NCBI GenBank assembly: GCA_030606525.1
Contig: JAUWGG010000039.1
Coordinates: 1-7,737 of the forward strand
Length of the DNA: 7,737 bases
Direction: 5' to 3'
Source of the DNA: Methanobacteriota archaeon
GTDB lineage: Archaea; Thermoplasmatota; Thermoplasmata; JAUWGG01
Position 1 is the stretch's first letter. Each line of letters starts with the position of its first letter. A program made the position numbers and the translations under genes. Below the pieces are notes generated by a model. The model made no database searches and was not told where the DNA came from. It was given only the letters and a program-made list of their open reading frames with translations. This document shows, piece after piece, positions 5,662 through 7,737 of the stretch.

Positions 5662-6809
5662 AAATAGGGATGTTCACCGATACATATCTGCCAACTGTTG
5701 ATGGTGTTGTCAACTCCATTCTTAGGACAAAAAAAGAGCTGAATGAACTTGGACATGAGGTGTTCACGTTTGCACCAGATCATCCCAAAAAAATAGAAGA
5801 GAAGAATACATTCTATTTTAGGGCAAAAGGATATAGAGCTTATCCAGGTTACAGAATGGCCTTCCTCCCTTCAAGGAAAAAAAACATTTTGATAAAAAAA
5901 GCTGATATTGATATACTGCATGCACATGGAATAGCTTTTATGGGGTTAAAAGCAATGTTCTCAGCCAAAGAACTTGAAAAACCCCTTATCCTCACCTTTC
6001 ATACGATGGTTACAGAAGCAACTCATTATATTCCAATTCATTTAAAAACTGATTTTTTGGTAAAAATGGGAAAGATATACCTTTGTCAGTTTCTCCGCAG
6101 GTGCGACTGCATCATTGTACCTACGAAAGCCATATTGGATGATTTAGAGAATTTCTGTCCGAATATGAAGCGGATAAGAGTTGCTCCTACCGGCATAGAT
6201 AACTCCAGATTCAATCCTGATATCGATGGCAGCGGGATAAGACAGGAATTGGGATTGGAGGAGAACGAGATCATATTACATGTTGGTAGATTGGCTAGAG
6301 AAAAGAATCTCGAGCTTCTGTTCAATGCATTTCCCTATGTTAAGAAGAAAAAGCAGCGAGCAAAGCTCCTTGTAGTGGGTGATGGCCCAGCTAAAGAATA
6401 TTATATGGAACTAGCTGTAAAAATGAATATATCGGAAGATGTAATATTTTGCGGATTCGTTCCAGATGATAAACTGCCCCAGTATTACGCCTGCTCGGAT
6501 GCATTTGCAATCGCTTCAAAATTTGAAACACAAGGTTTGGTGATTCTTGAGGCAATGGCATGCGGGAAACCTGTAGCTGGCATAAATTATAGGGCTGTTC
6601 CAGACTTGATCAAGGACAAGAAAAATGGCTTTCTGTTCGATGAGGATGACCCAACGAATTGTGCAAATGCGGTCATTGAATGTTTAGAATGCAACAGAGA
6701 CATCAAAAGAAATGCACGCAAAACAGCTGAGCTTTACTCTATGGAGACTTGTACTAAAAAATTGATCGATGTGTACGAAGAGACATTGAACTCACACAAA
6801 TCTAGGTGA
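5658..6809 (+). CDS. GT4-family glycosyltransferase (glycolipid or mannosyl/glucosyl transferase type)
   Basis: A complete 383-residue retaining glycosyltransferase with the GT-B fold, CAZy family GT4. The N-terminal domain starts with MKIGMFTDTYLPTVDGVV, the acceptor-side glycine loop, and has HAHG at 88-91 and TFH at 113-115. The C-terminal domain has HVGRLAREKN (208-217), which supplies the conserved Arg and Lys for the nucleotide-sugar phosphates, VVGDGP (239-244), and the E-x7-E motif E290 to E298 (ETQGLVILE). The closest general resemblance is to alpha-monoglucosyldiacylglycerol synthase and PimB-like enzymes that act on membrane lipids, but sugar and acceptor cannot be read. No transmembrane segment is seen, so it probably works at the inner face of the membrane. 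It overlaps thiDN by 4 bases although the functions are unrelated. Only 2 bases separate its TGA from the convergent second glycosyltransferase. Confidence 0.92.
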   Translation: MKIGMFTDTYLPTVDGVVNSILRTKKELNELGHEVFTFAPDHPKKIEEKNTFYFRAKGYRAYPGYRMAFLPSRKKNILIKKADIDILHAHGIAFMGLKAMFSAKELEKPLILTFHTMVTEATHYIPIHLKTDFLVKMGKIYLCQFLRRCDCIIVPTKAILDDLENFCPNMKRIRVAPTGIDNSRFNPDIDGSGIRQELGLEENEIILHVGRLAREKNLELLFNAFPYVKKKKQRAKLLVVGDGPAKEYYMELAVKMNISEDVIFCGFVPDDKLPQYYACSDAFAIASKFETQGLVILEAMACGKPVAGINYRAVPDLIKDKKNGFLFDEDDPTNCANAVIECLECNRDIKRNARKTAELYSMETCTKKLIDVYEETLNSHKSR

Positions 6810-6811
6810 TC

Positions 6812-7737
6812 TTACTGATTGCGATGAGCATCGTCAAATAGTTCCCTATAAAAATCTGATGTTTTTGCAGTGATCAGATCCCAATCAAATTTCTTCAAAG
6901 CTGTTTCTCTGCTTTCCCTTCTCATATTCTTTCTGAGGGTATGATCATCCAGCATTATCCTGAGCTTCTCGATCAATTCTTCATCATTCCTTTTCTTAAA
7001 GATAAAGCCATTCTTCCCATTTTCTACTATCTCGGGATTTCCACCAGCATCACTCGCTAACAATGGCGCACCGCATGACAAAGCCTCTAAAAGCGCGATT
7101 GGCAGCACTTCCCAGAGAGATGGCAGTACAAAAACATCAGCTGACGAATAAAGATTTGGCATTAGTTCTTCATCGATGAATCCCGGGAAGATTATCTCTT
7201 TGTTCAAATCCATCTTCTTGACCTTTTTTATCAGTCGAGGTTTCATCTTTCCTTTGCCCACGATCAATAATTTTGTGCTGGGATATTCTTTCAATATGCG
7301 GGGCATAGCATCTATCAGATGATCGAGGCCCTTCTGCTCGATTATTCTACCAACGAAGAGCAATAGGTTATCGCAGCCTTCGTACTGTTCCTTGAATACA
7401 CGCTCAGTAGGTTTGAACACTCCCGTATCCACTCCATTGTGAATAACCACTATCTTATCCTTATCCAATCCATATTTTGAAATATCTTCCCTTACAGCAG
7501 AACTGACAGCGATTATCCTATCTACTTTCTTGAGCAATTTTTTTCCATATGCAATATCAAAACTCGTTCCCAATACAGTTACCAAAGGGCTTATTCCAAC
7601 AGGTCTCCCATTGTGCAGAGTTAAGGTAACCAACTTCCCTTTCCGATTTGCATATTTTACCACATACCCAAAATCAGGGAACCATCTCCCATGCAGATTG
7701 AAGACATCAAAATCAATTTCCTTATCCAATTTCTCAA
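6812..7737 (-). CDS. GT4-family glycosyltransferase, 5' end outside the window
   Basis: The visible 308 codons are the C-terminal part of a GT4 glycosyltransferase. The frame stays open to the right edge (codons for E-K-L-D-K precede the TTG at 7729), and the first half of the N-terminal Rossmann domain, usually about 70-80 residues, is missing; the protein starts here at the strand DFDVFNLHG. So TTG at 7729 is not the real start. Visible motifs, numbered from 7729, are TLHNG (about 37-41), IHNGVD, FVGRIIEQKG with the sugar-nucleotide Arg and Lys, IVGKGKMKPRL, and the E-x7-E pair in WEVLPIALLEALSCGAP, followed by ASDAGGNPEIV and NGFIF. The GGNPEIV loop is common in enzymes building polysaccharide or glycan chains. 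Substrate is unknown. Stop is TAA. It differs clearly in sequence from the neighbouring GT4, so the pair is not a recent duplication. Confidence 0.9.
   Translation of the reverse strand, partial: EKLDKEIDFDVFNLHGRWFPDFGYVVKYANRKGKLVTLTLHNGRPVGISPLVTVLGTSFDIAYGKKLLKKVDRIIAVSSAVREDISKYGLDKDKIVVIHNGVDTGVFKPTERVFKEQYEGCDNLLLFVGRIIEQKGLDHLIDAMPRILKEYPSTKLLIVGKGKMKPRLIKKVKKMDLNKEIIFPGFIDEELMPNLYSSADVFVLPSLWEVLPIALLEALSCGAPLLASDAGGNPEIVENGKNGFIFKKRNDEELIEKLRIMLDDHTLRKNMRRESRETALKKFDWDLITAKTSDFYRELFDDAHRNQ

Noticed and set aside
5658..7737. The two GT4 glycosyltransferases as a recent tandem duplication.
   Set aside because: They share only family motifs; most other positions differ and they are in opposite orientation.

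Overview
The window is most likely from an anaerobic, methanogen-type or related euryarchaeal archaeon. Three observations point there: a fused ThiD-ThiN thiamine enzyme, an arrangement typical of archaea; start codons preceded at about 25 bases by TATA-like boxes and lacking ribosome binding sites, as in leaderless archaeal transcripts; and frequent GTG or TTG starts. I cannot name a genus. The DNA is moderately AT-rich and densely packed, with no rRNA, tRNA, insertion sequence or CRISPR array that I can see.

Layout from left to right. A UbiA-type membrane prenyltransferase (minus, 99-1022) is divergent from a metal-dependent amidohydrolase (plus, 1099-2355) across a short intergenic region with a palindromic TATA-like box. 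The amidohydrolase overlaps, tail to tail, a radical SAM enzyme (minus, 2349-3620) that has a PqqD-like recognition domain in front and a shortened SPASM (twitch-like) cysteine domain behind. Directly upstream of it, on the same strand, is a 40-codon gene (3639-3761) with its own Shine-Dalgarno sequence and promoter-like element. Upstream of that is an unrecognised protein (minus, 3873-4259 or up to 4310). A divergent promoter region separates this from a two-gene operon (plus): thiDN (4345-5661) and a GT4 glycosyltransferase (5658-6809), overlapping by ATGA. A second GT4 glycosyltransferase (minus, 6812 to the right edge) converges on it and is cut at its 5' end by the window.

The most interesting part is 2349-3761. 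A small Lys-rich peptide ending in GSYITCGMDW lies 18 bases before a radical SAM enzyme that carries its own peptide-recognition domain and at least one auxiliary-cluster cysteine set. This is the minimal gene pair of a ribosomally made, radical-SAM-modified peptide (RiPP). The peptide is not one I recognise. The amidohydrolase belongs to a superfamily that includes Xaa-Pro-type dipeptidases and the 145-codon upstream gene has no assigned role; either could be accessory, but that is inference. A further oddity is that peptide and enzyme share one reading frame separated only by two TAG codons, which allows alternative readings (amber readthrough or a decayed fusion).

The right part looks like housekeeping and cell-surface metabolism: thiamine phosphate synthesis, plus glycosyltransferases for glycolipid or polysaccharide assembly. 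No stretch above 300 bases lacks a gene. The longest gap between large genes is 3621-3872, and it holds the small peptide gene.
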